Program-made: the position numbers and the translations under genes
Notes under the pieces: model-generated
Databases searched by the model: none
Seen by the model: only the letters and a program-made list of their open reading frames with translations
What the model was told of the DNA's origin: nothing
Shown here: one piece after another, positions 13,038 to 19,625 of the stretch
How the letters are laid out: every line of letters starts with the position of its first letter
Position numbering within the stretch: position 1 is the stretch's first letter
Assembly (NCBI GenBank): GCA_002495185.1
Contig: DAEB01000050.1
Span: 56,601 to 81,713, forward strand
Length of the DNA stretch: 25,113 nt
Origin: Thermoplasmata archaeon UBA184
Lineage (GTDB): Archaea; Thermoplasmatota; Thermoplasmata; Lutacidiplasmatales; UBA184
Reading direction: 5' to 3'

Positions 13038-15153
13038 GCGCGCCGACCGCCCCGGTCCCCGCAGTGCCGCCCGCCGGGGCTGCCTCGGGGAACGGGGTGA
13101 GGTACGCGAAGAGGTAGGCGTCCGCCTCGTGGAATACCTCGACGAAGTTCGCCGGATGCTCTAGGAACGGGGTGGGCGAGAACGCCCAGAAGAGTCGCGT
13201 GTTGTTCCCGGTCACCACAACGTAGCTGACGTTCAGCGTCGTGAGCGCGGCCCGGTCCACGGGACCGAGCGTCGCGTTCGGAAGGTCACGGATGAGGAGC
13301 TCGTACGACGCGTTCACCGTCCTCCATCCGGGGACCATCGGATAGAGGAGGACGATGTGGGAACAGTACCCGGGAAGGAATTCGCCGGCGCTTCCCGGGG
13401 CGACGAGGACCCTCGCCCCCCAGCTTCCGTTGCCGGCGAAAAACCCCTCCGAGAAGCTGAGAAGGTCGAAGTCCGCGGCGCTGACGTTCCCGAAATCGTC
13501 GTAGATGCGCGTCAACGTCGGGGGGAGCTCGGTCGGCGTGAGGACGACGCCCGGCACGACGATCACGAGGGCAACGACCATCGGGACGACCGCGCGGTAG
13601 GCGGGGAGCGCCGCCCGGGGTCGTCGCCGTCGGTCGGGTTCGCTGCGAGGGGGGGTCGCCTGCTCGGCCCGGCGGACCCATCCCACGAACCGCTCGAGCG
13701 CGAGCGCGAGCGGGATCGCCGCGAGGACCCCGTAGAGCGTGAAGAGCCAGGCCGAGAGCTCGCTCGCGCTCGTGAGATGCGAGACCGCGAGCGCCGCGCC
13801 CGAGCCCGTACTGGCCGCCCAGACGACGCCGAGAATCACCACGAGGGAGACCACCCCCGCGGCGACGAAGGGGCGGAGCGGCTCGAGGTACCGTCCGACC
13901 GCCGAGTCCCGACGCACGACCAGGACCACCGCGAGCCCGAGGGCGATCAGCACCGCGAGCTCGAGCCGGAGAGCGGGCAGGGTCGAGAGGCCGGTGTCCC
14001 CGTTCCCGAAGAGGAAGGGGTCGATCGCCCCGAGGAACTGCGCCTCGGTGATCCCGGTCCGGCTTCCCGCGACCGCCCCGGTCGATCCCGGCACGAACCC
14101 CGGGCTCGACCGCCCGACGGCGAGAACGTAGAGCGTCGGCACGACCGCCACGAGAGCGACGGCGACCGAGAGCGCCCAACGGCCGAACCAGGCGCGCGCC
14201 CGGCCGAACAGCCCGGGCCGCACGAGGAGGGCGCCCATGGGAAGGGCGAGGAGCAGCCACTCCGCTCCCACGGGGTTGATCACCGCCGAATAGCCGCACA
14301 GGACGCCGAACGCGGCGACGTCCGGAAAGACGGGGAGACGAGCGTCGAACCAGATCCGGGACTGGCCCGCGAGGACCAGGACCAGGGGGAAGGCCAGGAC
14401 GAAGTCGTTGCTCCCATAGACGATCCCCCTCGTCCCGGTCCCGACCCACGCCAGCACGAGGGCCACCGCGAGGCCGGCCCGGTCCGTTCCGACCATCCTC
14501 TGGCCGAACACGAACCCCGCGAGCGGCGCGAGCCCGAGGAAGAGGGGCGTCACGAGGAGAGGGGTCCTCGCCGGGGGAAGACCGAAGATCGCCTGGCCGG
14601 ACGCGAACCAGACGGTCGAAGCCTGCGGGTAGAGGATTCCCGTCGCGGCATAGGGTGAGAACGAGAGCGGAAGGGCGTGGTTCGTCAGGAGGAGGCTCGC
14701 GTACGTCGTGAGAAGGCTCGAGTCGTACGTATTGCCCGTCGCGACCGGTGCCGCGGTGGCGAGCTCGACTGCGTACAGGCTAGCGGCCGAGAGGAGGACC
14801 GCAAGGGAGGAGGGACGCGCGAGGGGTCGGAGCGAGCTGACGATCGCTCCGACCCCGCCGGTCCGAGAAATGGCGCGGACCCCGAGGACCGCAAGGCCGG
14901 CCGTCGCCGCGATGGGAATCCCCTCGACGACCGGTGCGACGAACGCCCCCCCAGGAACGGCCGCAACTAGGTAGAGCACGGCTCCCCCGAGGTAAAAGTC
15001 GACCAGGGCCCGCTCGATGGGCCCCGGATTCCTCCAGAGAGGGACGAATCGCGCCGTCAGGGCCCGGAGGAACTCCCCGACGATCGCGAAGAGCGCGGCC
15101 CACGCGAGCAGGAGGAACGCCCACTCGGTGCCCGACGGCCCGGGAACGCCCAC
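13030..15153 (-). CDS. Polytopic membrane protein, probable GT-C-type glycosyltransferase
   Basis: This protein of 707 residues has roughly a dozen or more hydrophobic segments up to about residue 540, then a C-terminal extracytoplasmic-looking domain. A large first loop (about 140-185) with TYDSSLLTTYASLLLTNH and ILYPQASTVWFASGQAIFGL resembles the loops of GT-C glycosyltransferases, which use polyprenyl-phosphate sugar donors at the outer face. I cannot see the WWDYG-type motif of oligosaccharyltransferase AglB, so it is not obviously Stt3. The C-terminal domain carries six N-glycosylation sequons (Asn556, 575, 614, 626, 641, 650), consistent with exposure outside the cell. It is divergent from a polysaccharide flippase, which supports a role in surface glycan assembly. 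The GTG start lies 27 bases from a TATA-like box. Other functions cannot be excluded. Confidence 0.62.
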   Translation of the reverse strand: MGVPGPSGTEWAFLLLAWAALFAIVGEFLRALTARFVPLWRNPGPIERALVDFYLGGAVLYLVAAVPGGAFVAPVVEGIPIAATAGLAVLGVRAISRTGGVGAIVSSLRPLARPSSLAVLLSAASLYAVELATAAPVATGNTYDSSLLTTYASLLLTNHALPLSFSPYAATGILYPQASTVWFASGQAIFGLPPARTPLLVTPLFLGLAPLAGFVFGQRMVGTDRAGLAVALVLAWVGTGTRGIVYGSNDFVLAFPLVLVLAGQSRIWFDARLPVFPDVAAFGVLCGYSAVINPVGAEWLLLALPMGALLVRPGLFGRARAWFGRWALSVAVALVAVVPTLYVLAVGRSSPGFVPGSTGAVAGSRTGITEAQFLGAIDPFLFGNGDTGLSTLPALRLELAVLIALGLAVVLVVRRDSAVGRYLEPLRPFVAAGVVSLVVILGVVWAASTGSGAALAVSHLTSASELSAWLFTLYGVLAAIPLALALERFVGWVRRAEQATPPRSEPDRRRRPRAALPAYRAVVPMVVALVIVVPGVVLTPTELPPTLTRIYDDFGNVSAADFDLLSFSEGFFAGNGSWGARVLVAPGSAGEFLPGYCSHIVLLYPMVPGWRTVNASYELLIRDLPNATLGPVDRAALTTLNVSYVVVTGNNTRLFWAFSPTPFLEHPANFVEVFHEADAYLFAYLTPFPEAAPAGGTAGTGAVGAPR

Positions 15154-15173
15154 GGAGGGGCCAGCGGGCCTCC

Positions 15174-15186
15174 CCTACTAGAATCC
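15174..15186 (-). promoter_or_regulatory. TATA-type promoter of the GT-C-like gene
   Basis: On the minus strand this reads GGATTCTAGTAGG, centred about 27 bases before the GTG at 15153. It implies a leaderless mRNA. Confidence 0.45.
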
Positions 15187-15205
15187 TGACCTTTCCCACG
15201 GGACA

Positions 15206-15218
15206 GTACACTTTTAGC
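15206..15218 (+). promoter_or_regulatory. TATA-type promoter of the flippase gene
   Basis: GTACACTTTTAGC is the main A/T-rich element on the plus side of the divergent region. It is centred near 15213, predicting transcription near 15240 and a leader of about 13 bases to the TTG at 15253, or 34 to the ATG at 15274. Confidence 0.45.
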
Positions 15219-15252
15219 CCCGTGGGGCGAAGTCGGTCCGCAGGCGAAGTTC

Positions 15253-16815
15253 TTGGCCACCGATTCGGACGAGATGGTCCGGGAAGGGCTTTCCAGCGTG
15301 ACCAAGGGCACCCTCTTCGTCCTGGTCGCGACCCTTCTGTGGGTCGGGATCAACTTCGTCTCCCGGGTGGTCCTCGTCCACAGCATCGGCTCCGACTGGA
15401 ACGCGTTCTCCTTCGGGTTGAGCCTCGCGGGCGTGCTCTCCGCGTTCGGTTCTCTCGGGCTCCCGAACGCCGTCGCTCGGAGCCTCCCCTACGTGACCGC
15501 CGACGACGAGCGGCGAATGATCGTTCGGAGCAGTCTGTGGATCGGTGGAGTCTCCGCGGTGGTCATTTCCGTCCTCTTGTTCGTCTTTGCGGGTCCGATC
15601 GGGCAGGCGATCGGGTCGTCCGGGGTCACCCTCGGCCTCCAGTTCTTCCCGGTGGCGGTGGCGTCGGGGATCCTCTCGACCATCATCGCGTCGATCTTCC
15701 AGGGCTACGAGGACGTCACCCCGAACGCGCTCTACATCCAGATCGTCAACCCGACGCTGTTCCTCGCCATCCTGACGTTCTGGCTCATCGCCCCTCCCCT
15801 CGGGATCACGTACTACGAGTCGCTGCTCGCCTACGCGCTCGCGAACGCGATCACTCTCGGGCTCCTCGCCATCTATCTCGTCCGTCGGCTCCCGAAACGG
15901 CTCCCGCCGGGACCTCTCGCGCCGGCCGCGCTCCCCCGGCTTCTCCGCTTCACGGCCCCGCTGTTCGTCGTGAGCGTGATGGCGTCGGTGGCCGGGTCGG
16001 GTGACACGATCATCCTCGGGATCTCCCATCCGAGCGAGGTCGGCACCTACGTGGCATCCCTGACGCTGAGCCGCCTCGTGCCGATCGGGGTGGGCGCCGT
16101 CGCGTACATCTTCCTCCCGGTCGCGAGCCGGTTCGTCCGGACCGGCGACACCCCCTCGATCGGGATCACGTACGCCACCGTCACGAAGTGGATGACCCTC
16201 GTGTCGATGCCGCTCTTCCTCCTGTTCTTCTTCCTCCCGAGCGCGTCGCTCGGGTTCGTCTACGGAAGCGGCTACACGAGCCAGGTCCTCCCGCTGCAGA
16301 TCACGGTCGCCGGAGCGTTCGTGATCACGCTCCTCGGACCCGCGGGCACCGCCCAGGTGGCGTTCGGCCAGACACGGCTCCTCGGCATCAACGCGATCGT
16401 CGCCGGGGTGGTCGATGTTGTCCTCGCGCTGGTCCTCGTCCCGATGCCGGGTCCCCTGGGGGGATTCGTGGGGGCCGCGATCGCCTGGGGGGTCGCCAAC
16501 GCGGGGTACTCGCTCCTCTGCCTCGTTCAGCTCCGCGCCCTAACCGGCGTGCACCCCTTCCACCGGCATTTCGTCCTGCCGTGCCTCGCCACCGGTCTTC
16601 CCATCGGGGCGGTGCTCTGGGTCCTCCACCCGTCCGTTCCCTACGTGCTCCTGCCCGTCCTTGGGCTCGGGTTCGCCGCCTGGTTCGTGCTCGCCGTCCT
16701 GCTCACCCGCTCCGTGGACGACGGGGACCGGCTGCTGCTCGAGGCCCTGGAGCGACTGCTCGGCCGACCCCTTCCCCTCCTCCGCCGCCTCGGTCGATAC
16801 GCGCTCCGCAAGTAG
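15253..16815 (+). CDS. Polysaccharide/lipid-linked oligosaccharide flippase (MOP superfamily, Wzx-like)
   Basis: This 520-residue integral membrane protein has about fourteen hydrophobic segments spread along the sequence, the architecture of the MOP (MATE/PST/Wzx) exporters. The first segment and loop (SVTKGTLFVLVATLLWVGINFVSRVVL, GSDWNAFSFGLSLAGVLSAFGSLGLPNAVARSLPY) follow the family pattern in which an early conserved Gly-Leu-Pro/Arg motif faces the lumen. SIFQGYEDVTPNALYIQIVNPTLFL and VAGSGDTIILGISHPSEVGTYVASLTLSRL are also characteristic. The likely role is moving polyprenyl-linked glycans to the outer surface for N-glycans or polysaccharide. TTG at 15253 gives the longest form; ATG at 15274 is an alternative that removes seven residues. 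Its 3' 276 bases lie antisense to the next small membrane-protein gene. Confidence 0.87.
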   Translation: MATDSDEMVREGLSSVTKGTLFVLVATLLWVGINFVSRVVLVHSIGSDWNAFSFGLSLAGVLSAFGSLGLPNAVARSLPYVTADDERRMIVRSSLWIGGVSAVVISVLLFVFAGPIGQAIGSSGVTLGLQFFPVAVASGILSTIIASIFQGYEDVTPNALYIQIVNPTLFLAILTFWLIAPPLGITYYESLLAYALANAITLGLLAIYLVRRLPKRLPPGPLAPAALPRLLRFTAPLFVVSVMASVAGSGDTIILGISHPSEVGTYVASLTLSRLVPIGVGAVAYIFLPVASRFVRTGDTPSIGITYATVTKWMTLVSMPLFLLFFFLPSASLGFVYGSGYTSQVLPLQITVAGAFVITLLGPAGTAQVAFGQTRLLGINAIVAGVVDVVLALVLVPMPGPLGGFVGAAIAWGVANAGYSLLCLVQLRALTGVHPFHRHFVLPCLATGLPIGAVLWVLHPSVPYVLLPVLGLGFAAWFVLAVLLTRSVDDGDRLLLEALERLLGRPLPLLRRLGRYALRK

Positions 16816-17085
16816 TCCGGTCGGCTGCGAGGCCCCCTTCGTCGGGGTCCGTTCCCTAAGGTGCTCGACCAGGAGGAGGACGACCCCCCCGCCGAGCAGG
16901 AAGAAGACGAACTCCGCGAGAGTGTTCGCGGCGTTGACGTCCCCCGCGGCGTCCACGACGGCGGTCACGACCAGGAGGACGAGGGCCGCGGCGATCGGGT
17001 AGCGGGCGTCCAGCCGCGCCCAGACGGAATAGACCATGTAAGCGAGGAGAAGGCCGAGGAAGACCGAGGTGTAGGGAACGTCCAT
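16540..17085 (-). CDS. Small membrane protein with long acidic/hydrophilic tail antisense to flippase
   Basis: I do not recognise the function of this 181-residue frame. Residues 1-78 look like a genuine small membrane protein: segments VFLGLLLAYMVYSVW, YPIAAALVLLVVTAVVDAAG and TLAEFVFFLLGGGVVLLLVEHL, with a positively charged end (RERTPTK). The remaining hundred residues are rich in Glu, Gly and Pro and run exactly antisense to the last 276 bases of the flippase, which is unusual. Either the protein really has this tail, or a frameshift hides an earlier stop (another frame has TTAG near 16855). The start ATG at 17085 has a TATA-like GGTAATACC 31 bases upstream. Confidence is good for the membrane part, low for the tail. 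Confidence 0.58.
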   Translation of the reverse strand: MDVPYTSVFLGLLLAYMVYSVWARLDARYPIAAALVLLVVTAVVDAAGDVNAANTLAEFVFFLLGGGVVLLLVEHLRERTPTKGASQPTGLLAERVSTEAAEEGKGSAEQSLQGLEQQPVPVVHGAGEQDGEHEPGGEPEPKDGQEHVGNGRVEDPEHRPDGKTGGEARQDEMPVEGVHAG

Positions 17086-17111
17086 CGGACCATGGCAGGG
17101 AGGGAATCCGG

Positions 17112-17120
17112 GGTATTACC
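17112..17120 (-). promoter_or_regulatory. TATA-like promoter of the small membrane-protein gene
   Basis: GGTATTACC (GGTAATACC on the minus strand) is centred 31 bases before the ATG at 17085. The rest of 17086-17259 holds further A/T-rich boxes at about 17175-17181 (CGTATAACC) and 17202-17214, and no gene. Confidence 0.4.
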
Positions 17121-17201
17121 GTGTGCCGTTCTCCCGCCGTGTCCGGGGTCGGGACGTGCTCGGCCGACCAGCTCGTATAACCCGGTCGAACGGACCTCGC
17201 C

Positions 17202-17214
17202 AGGTTTACATAGG
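17202..17214 (+). promoter_or_regulatory. TATA-type promoter of the secreted/anchored Pro-Ala-rich protein gene
   Basis: AGGTTTACATAGG lies about 52 bases before the GTG at 17260 and would start transcription near 17235, leaving a leader of about 25 bases. The leader begins with a GAGGGG stretch, but that is too far from the GTG to be an ideal ribosome binding site. Confidence 0.45.
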
Positions 17215-17259
17215 GCGCCTGCCATCGACACTCAGAGGGGCACGCCGCCCTTTCCTACC

Positions 17260-17829
17260 GTGGCAAATCGCCGAGGGTCCCGCATCGTTCCGCTGACGCT
17301 GGGCATCGCCATGCTCGCGGTCATCCTTGCCGCGGGCCTGTTCCCGAACGCTGGCACCGTCCAGGCCCAGGCGTCTTGTCCGTACGGAGGGTGCTCCCCC
17401 TCGACCTCGTCCATACCGGTCTGGGAGTACGTTTCGATCCTGGTCGCGATCGCCGCTGGCGCGATCGTCGCCCTCCTATTCGTCATGCGCCGCCGCCGTC
17501 CCCCGCGTGCGACCACCACGGTCACGCCCTGGGTCGGACCGCCGGCGGGCGCAGCGCCCGCGGGCCCCGGCCCGGCAGCGCCAGTGACCCCGCCGTACAT
17601 CGAGACCCCCGAGGACGTCGGCCACGCTCCCCCCTCGGTGGCCCCCGGAGTCGCCGCCCCGGCCGCGGGCGCCGCGGCCGGTGCCGAGTCGGGTTCCGAC
17701 ATCGACTCGCTGATGGCCGAGCTCGACAAGATCAGCACCGAGATCCTGAAGAAGGCGCCCAAGAAGGGGGCCGACGACAAGGAAGGCGGCGAAGCCGGGG
17801 CCGAGGAAACGGACGAGGGCGGCGGTTAG
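17260..17829 (+). CDS. Signal-peptide protein with one membrane anchor and Pro/Ala-rich cytoplasmic tail, function unknown
   Basis: I do not recognise a family for this 189-residue protein. Residues 1-38 form a clear signal peptide: basic start ANRRGSR, hydrophobic core VPLTLGIAMLAVILAAGLF and a cleavage-like VQAQA before SCPYGGCSPS. A short outer segment with two cysteines follows, then a membrane helix (about 53-76, VWEYVSILVAIAAGAIVALLFV) and a basic stop-transfer stretch MRRRRPPR. The remaining tail is Pro/Ala/Gly-rich, with a predicted helix DIDSLMAELDKISTEILKKAPKKG (147-170) and an acidic end. With two hydrophobic segments the tail should be cytoplasmic if the signal is cleaved. The exposed CPYGGC could form a disulfide or hold a metal. 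The GTG start is chosen as the only good start before the signal sequence. It precedes the CxxC protein gene by 68 bases on the same strand. Confidence 0.68.
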   Translation: MANRRGSRIVPLTLGIAMLAVILAAGLFPNAGTVQAQASCPYGGCSPSTSSIPVWEYVSILVAIAAGAIVALLFVMRRRRPPRATTTVTPWVGPPAGAAPAGPGPAAPVTPPYIETPEDVGHAPPSVAPGVAAPAAGAAAGAESGSDIDSLMAELDKISTEILKKAPKKGADDKEGGEAGAEETDEGGG

Positions 17830-17864
17830 CGACCGACCGGTCGACCCCTTCGTCGTCGGACGAG

Positions 17865-17877
17865 GTCGTTAAGAAGG
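17865..17877 (+). promoter_or_regulatory. TATA-type promoter of the 84-residue CxxC protein gene
   Basis: GTCGTTAAGAAGG is centred about 27 bases before the ATG at 17898, matching the leaderless spacing seen elsewhere in the window. It supports the small downstream frame as a real gene. Confidence 0.5.
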
Positions 17878-17897
17878 CTCGCCGCGTTTCTTTCTCC

Positions 17898-18152
17898 ATG
17901 GAGGGACCCGAGTCCGCGGACGACGCGTCGGCGCTCCTCGAGGAGCTGCGCCGCGCGGTCGAGGGGGCTCCTCAGCGTCCCCGCGAGATCGAGGTCGGGA
18001 TCGCGCTCTCGATCGCCCTCGGCCGCCAGCGGCCGGTCGTCGCGTGCGGAGGCTGCCAGAATCCCCTTGAGTTCGACGGGATCCCTGCCCGAACGAACAG
18101 TCAGCTTCGGACGCCCTTCCGGCTGGTGTTCGAGTCCTCGGCGGTTGCCTAG
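17898..18152 (+). CDS. Small CxxC-containing protein, function unknown
   Basis: This 84-residue protein is not recognised. A TATA element at the usual 27-base spacing and a terminal overlap with pyrC typical of this tight genome support it. An acidic amphipathic helix at the N-terminus (ADDASALLEELRRAVEG) is followed by a hydrophobic helix EVGIALSIALG and then VVACGGCQNPLEF, a CxxC pair (Cys50, Cys53) of rubredoxin-knuckle shape with conserved-looking Gly-Gly between the cysteines. The last thirty residues look like beta structure (LRTPFRLVFESSAV). A single knuckle cannot bind zinc alone, so dimer-bridged metal or a redox role is possible; both are guesses. Its TAG and the TAG of convergent pyrC share one CTAG tetranucleotide. 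Confidence 0.68.
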   Translation: MEGPESADDASALLEELRRAVEGAPQRPREIEVGIALSIALGRQRPVVACGGCQNPLEFDGIPARTNSQLRTPFRLVFESSAVA

Positions 18153-19540
18153 ATCCCTGACCTTCCCGGAACAGGACCACCGGTGGGAGAGCCCTCGTCG
18201 TCCCCCTCCCCCGGGGCGAATTCGGGGCGGACCACGCGACCGGTGGTCGTCCCGACGAATTCCCCCGCCTCGACGATCCTTACCCCGTCGCGGTAGTGTT
18301 CCCGGGGACGGATCACCTCCCAACCTTCGAACGGGGACCAGCCGCACGGGGAGCGGAGCGCCCGTCCGACCACGGTCGATCGTTGCGTGAAGTCGACGAC
18401 CAGGAGGTTCGCCCGGTGCCCCGGAGCGATCCGGCCGACCGGCTGGCCGAGCCAGCGGGCCGGGCGGTCGCAGGCGGCGACCATGAGGAGCCCAAGGTCG
18501 AGCTCGCCGTTCCGGGCCTTCGCGAGCATCAGGGGCAGCATCGTTTCGACCCCGGGCACCCCGCTCGGGGCCCGGTCGAACGGCAGTCCTTTCGAATCCC
18601 CGGGATGCGGTGCGTGGTCGCTCGCGAGGACCGGGATCTCTCCTCGCCGAAAGGCGTCCCAAAGCCCGCGCCGCTCCACCTCGGAGCGGAGCGGAGGGTT
18701 CACCTTGTGTCGGGCGTCCGAGCCGGAACGTTCGGAAAGAAGCAAGTGGTGGGGCGTGGCCTCGAAGCAGAGCCCCGCCTCACGAAGGAGCCGTACCCCC
18801 TCCGCGGTCGTGACATGGGCCGCGTTCAGGCGCAGCGGCCTGGGTGCTTCGGTCAGCCACCGGAGCGCGGACATCTCGGAATCGACCGGTCGGTGTTGGT
18901 TCCATCCTTCCGGATCGACCGGGGGCGGCTCCGTGCGAAACAACGCCGGATCCTCGGCATGCACCGAGATGGGAAGCCGGTACTCGGAAAGTCGCCTCCA
19001 AAGATCCGGGAGTTCGGCCGGGCGGACCGGCGTCTCGATGGCGGTCGTCGGGGAGAGGTACAGTTTGAACCCGCCGACGTGACGGGCAAGATCTGGGAGC
19101 GCTCTCGGGACCGTGGGGCTCCCGTACAGAAGGACGTCGACGGCCGCCCGCCCTTCGACCCGGCGCGCCTTCTCCTCCCACGCCTCTGCGCTCGTGACCG
19201 GGGGCCGGGTGTTCGGCATCTCTCCCACCAGAGTGACGCCCCCGAGGGCGGCGCCGACCGTCCCGGTGGCGATCGTCTCCGCCTCCGCCGGGCCGCCGGG
19301 GTCGCGCAGGTGAACGTGCAGATCTACCGCGGCCGGCAGAATGACGGCGTCGCCAACATCACGCCTCGGGCCGCCCGAGCGCACCTTCCCTACCGATTGG
19401 ATTCGGCCATCGTCCCCGATCGCGATCTCGACGGATTGGAGCCGGCCCCGGACGAACGCTCGCCCGGCGAGGATGAGAGCGGTGGATCCGGAGGGACGGG
19501 CCCCCTCTCCCGACCTTCGCCGGCGGGCGGGGCTCGGCAT
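18149..19540 (-). CDS. pyrC: Dihydroorotase
   Basis: This 463-residue amidohydrolase closes N-carbamoyl-L-aspartate to dihydroorotate, the third step of pyrimidine synthesis. The metal motif VDLHVHLRDPGG (His75, His77), GEMPNTRPPVT, GFKLYLSPTT (Lys159), ISVHAED (His194), LNAAHV (His242), FEATPHHLLL, HKVNPPLRS and the catalytic SDHAPH (Asp308) are all present in order, so it belongs to the long class I type typical of archaea. The C-terminal metal-free lobe includes APGHRANLLVVD. The N-terminus has about twenty extra basic residues (PSPARRRRS) from the ATG at 19540, which is supported by a TATA box 28 bases upstream; a later start would still leave a complete enzyme. Divergent from purM. Confidence 0.95.
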   Translation of the reverse strand: MPSPARRRRSGEGARPSGSTALILAGRAFVRGRLQSVEIAIGDDGRIQSVGKVRSGGPRRDVGDAVILPAAVDLHVHLRDPGGPAEAETIATGTVGAALGGVTLVGEMPNTRPPVTSAEAWEEKARRVEGRAAVDVLLYGSPTVPRALPDLARHVGGFKLYLSPTTAIETPVRPAELPDLWRRLSEYRLPISVHAEDPALFRTEPPPVDPEGWNQHRPVDSEMSALRWLTEAPRPLRLNAAHVTTAEGVRLLREAGLCFEATPHHLLLSERSGSDARHKVNPPLRSEVERRGLWDAFRRGEIPVLASDHAPHPGDSKGLPFDRAPSGVPGVETMLPLMLAKARNGELDLGLLMVAACDRPARWLGQPVGRIAPGHRANLLVVDFTQRSTVVGRALRSPCGWSPFEGWEVIRPREHYRDGVRIVEAGEFVGTTTGRVVRPEFAPGEGDDEGSPTGGPVPGRSGI

Positions 19541-19561
19541 GTCCCACGCGAACGCGGTCGG

Positions 19562-19575
19562 GTCGTAATTAGCTC
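19562..19575 (-). promoter_or_regulatory. TATA-type promoter of pyrC
   Basis: The minus strand reads GAGCTAATTACGAC, with the TAATTA core centred about 28 bases before the ATG at 19540. This suggests a leaderless mRNA and supports that start codon. Confidence 0.6.
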
Positions 19576-19594
19576 AACCCTGGCCGGGGGGCGA

Positions 19595-19605
19595 GGGTAT
19601 TTCTT
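19595..19605 (+). promoter_or_regulatory. TATA-type promoter of purM
   Basis: GGGTATTTCTT is centred 26 bases before the ATG at 19626. It is separate from the pyrC element 32 bases away, so the two divergent nucleotide genes have back-to-back promoters. Confidence 0.55.
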
Positions 19606-19625
19606 CCGGCGTCGCTCGGGCGGTC

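Noticed and set aside
13357..14658. Plus-strand open frame of about 433 charged residues
   Set aside because: It is the reverse of the hydrophobic GT-C-like gene; reversing codons for hydrophobic residues yields such Glu/Arg/Asp-rich shadows.
17086..17259. Hidden small gene in the longest intergenic stretch
   Set aside because: It contains TATA-like boxes but no open frame with a start and coding character separate from the flanking genes.
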